Of a DNA stretch of 38,507 bases, positions 38,413 through 38,507 are shown piece by piece; positions within the stretch are counted from its first letter, which is position 1, and each line of letters begins with the position of its first letter. A program made the position numbers and the translations under genes. This DNA is from a virus: positions 1 to 38,507 of IMG/VR virus record IMGVR_UViG_3300046689_000737. The stretch is one strand, 5' to 3'. The notes under the pieces are model-generated. The model was not told the DNA's origin. It saw only the letters and a list, made by a program, of their open reading frames with translations, and did not search any database.

Positions 38413-38507
38413 CAGAGTCGCTCGAGGATCAGGGCCGTGTCGGTGTGGGATCGCACGGTCACTCCGTCGACTCCGTAGTGTCGCTTCAGCCAGTAGATCC
38501 AGACCTC
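38412..38507 (-). CDS. C-terminal end of a minus-strand gene (partial)
   Basis: The minus strand is open from the window edge (38507) to a TGA at 38412-38414 and encodes 31 residues (VWIYWLKRHYGVDGV..., ending ALILERL). The coding character is good and the stop overlaps the start of the 38089 gene. The start and most of the protein lie outside the window. Confidence 0.65.
   Translation of the reverse strand, partial: EVWIYWLKRHYGVDGVTVRSHTDTALILERL

Noticed and set aside
1-38507. Integrase, repressor, transposase, CRISPR array or tRNA genes
   Set aside because: None seen on either strand; no regularly spaced repeats and no recombinase motifs were found.

Overview
The window reads as part of the genome of a double-stranded DNA, long-tailed (siphovirus-type) phage of a GC-rich actinobacterium. 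A Streptomyces host is my best guess. The grounds are high GC with GC-rich third codon positions, many GTG and TTG starts, short ATGA/GTGA overlaps, head-tail connector and tail families of actinophage type, and an r1t-type holin beside a GH25 lysozyme. I see no integrase, excisionase, repressor, tRNA or CRISPR array here, so nothing points to lysogeny within the window.

Layout. (1) About 1-18462, plus strand: virion genes in standard siphovirus order. A small ORF and a stand-alone JAMM metalloprotease are followed by the large terminase, portal, scaffold, decoration-like protein, major capsid protein, an SAP/HeH-like protein, head-tail connectors, tail terminator, Com-like zinc finger, major tail protein, tail assembly chaperone with a shifted-frame extension, tape measure, distal tail protein and a large tail-tip protein with FN3-like modules. 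(2) 18463-20821: a lysis-type cassette with small membrane proteins, a GH25 endolysin carrying a strong internal ribosome binding site, and an r1t-like holin. (3) 20878-23070: a repeat-built tail fibre, closed by a strong terminator. (4) 23089-24938, minus strand: small unrecognised genes, including proline-rich mini-genes, a probable leaderless gene and a histone-like Lys/Glu-rich protein, each with a visible promoter or terminator. (5) 25053-38038, plus strand: nucleotide metabolism, replication and recombination. These are an SNF2-type helicase, a dNMP kinase, a dimeric dUTPase/MazG-like enzyme, two thymidylate-synthase-fold proteins, dCMP deaminase, a family-A DNA polymerase with a UDG-like N-terminus, a Cas4/RecB-type nuclease, a Sak4-like ATPase, an acidic-tailed SSB-like protein, a VRR-NUC nuclease and a DUF2829 (Tad2-like) protein. 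(6) From 38089: minus-strand genes again, running off the window.

How it works together. The metabolic block can redirect dCMP and dUMP. Both TS-fold enzymes place Asp where canonical thymidylate synthase has the Asn that selects dUMP, the change associated with dCMP hydroxymethylases, so the phage may modify its cytosines. The block is driven by a series of sigma70-like promoters (TTGAcc, 17-18 bp, TAtgaT-like), several sharing the same leader and ribosome binding site. The DUF2829 gene suggests counter-defence against Thoeris. The most novel-looking items are the paired TS-fold enzymes, the isolated JAMM protease in the packaging locus, the Tad2-like gene, the internal endolysin start, and the promoter/leaderless-start cassettes on the minus strand.
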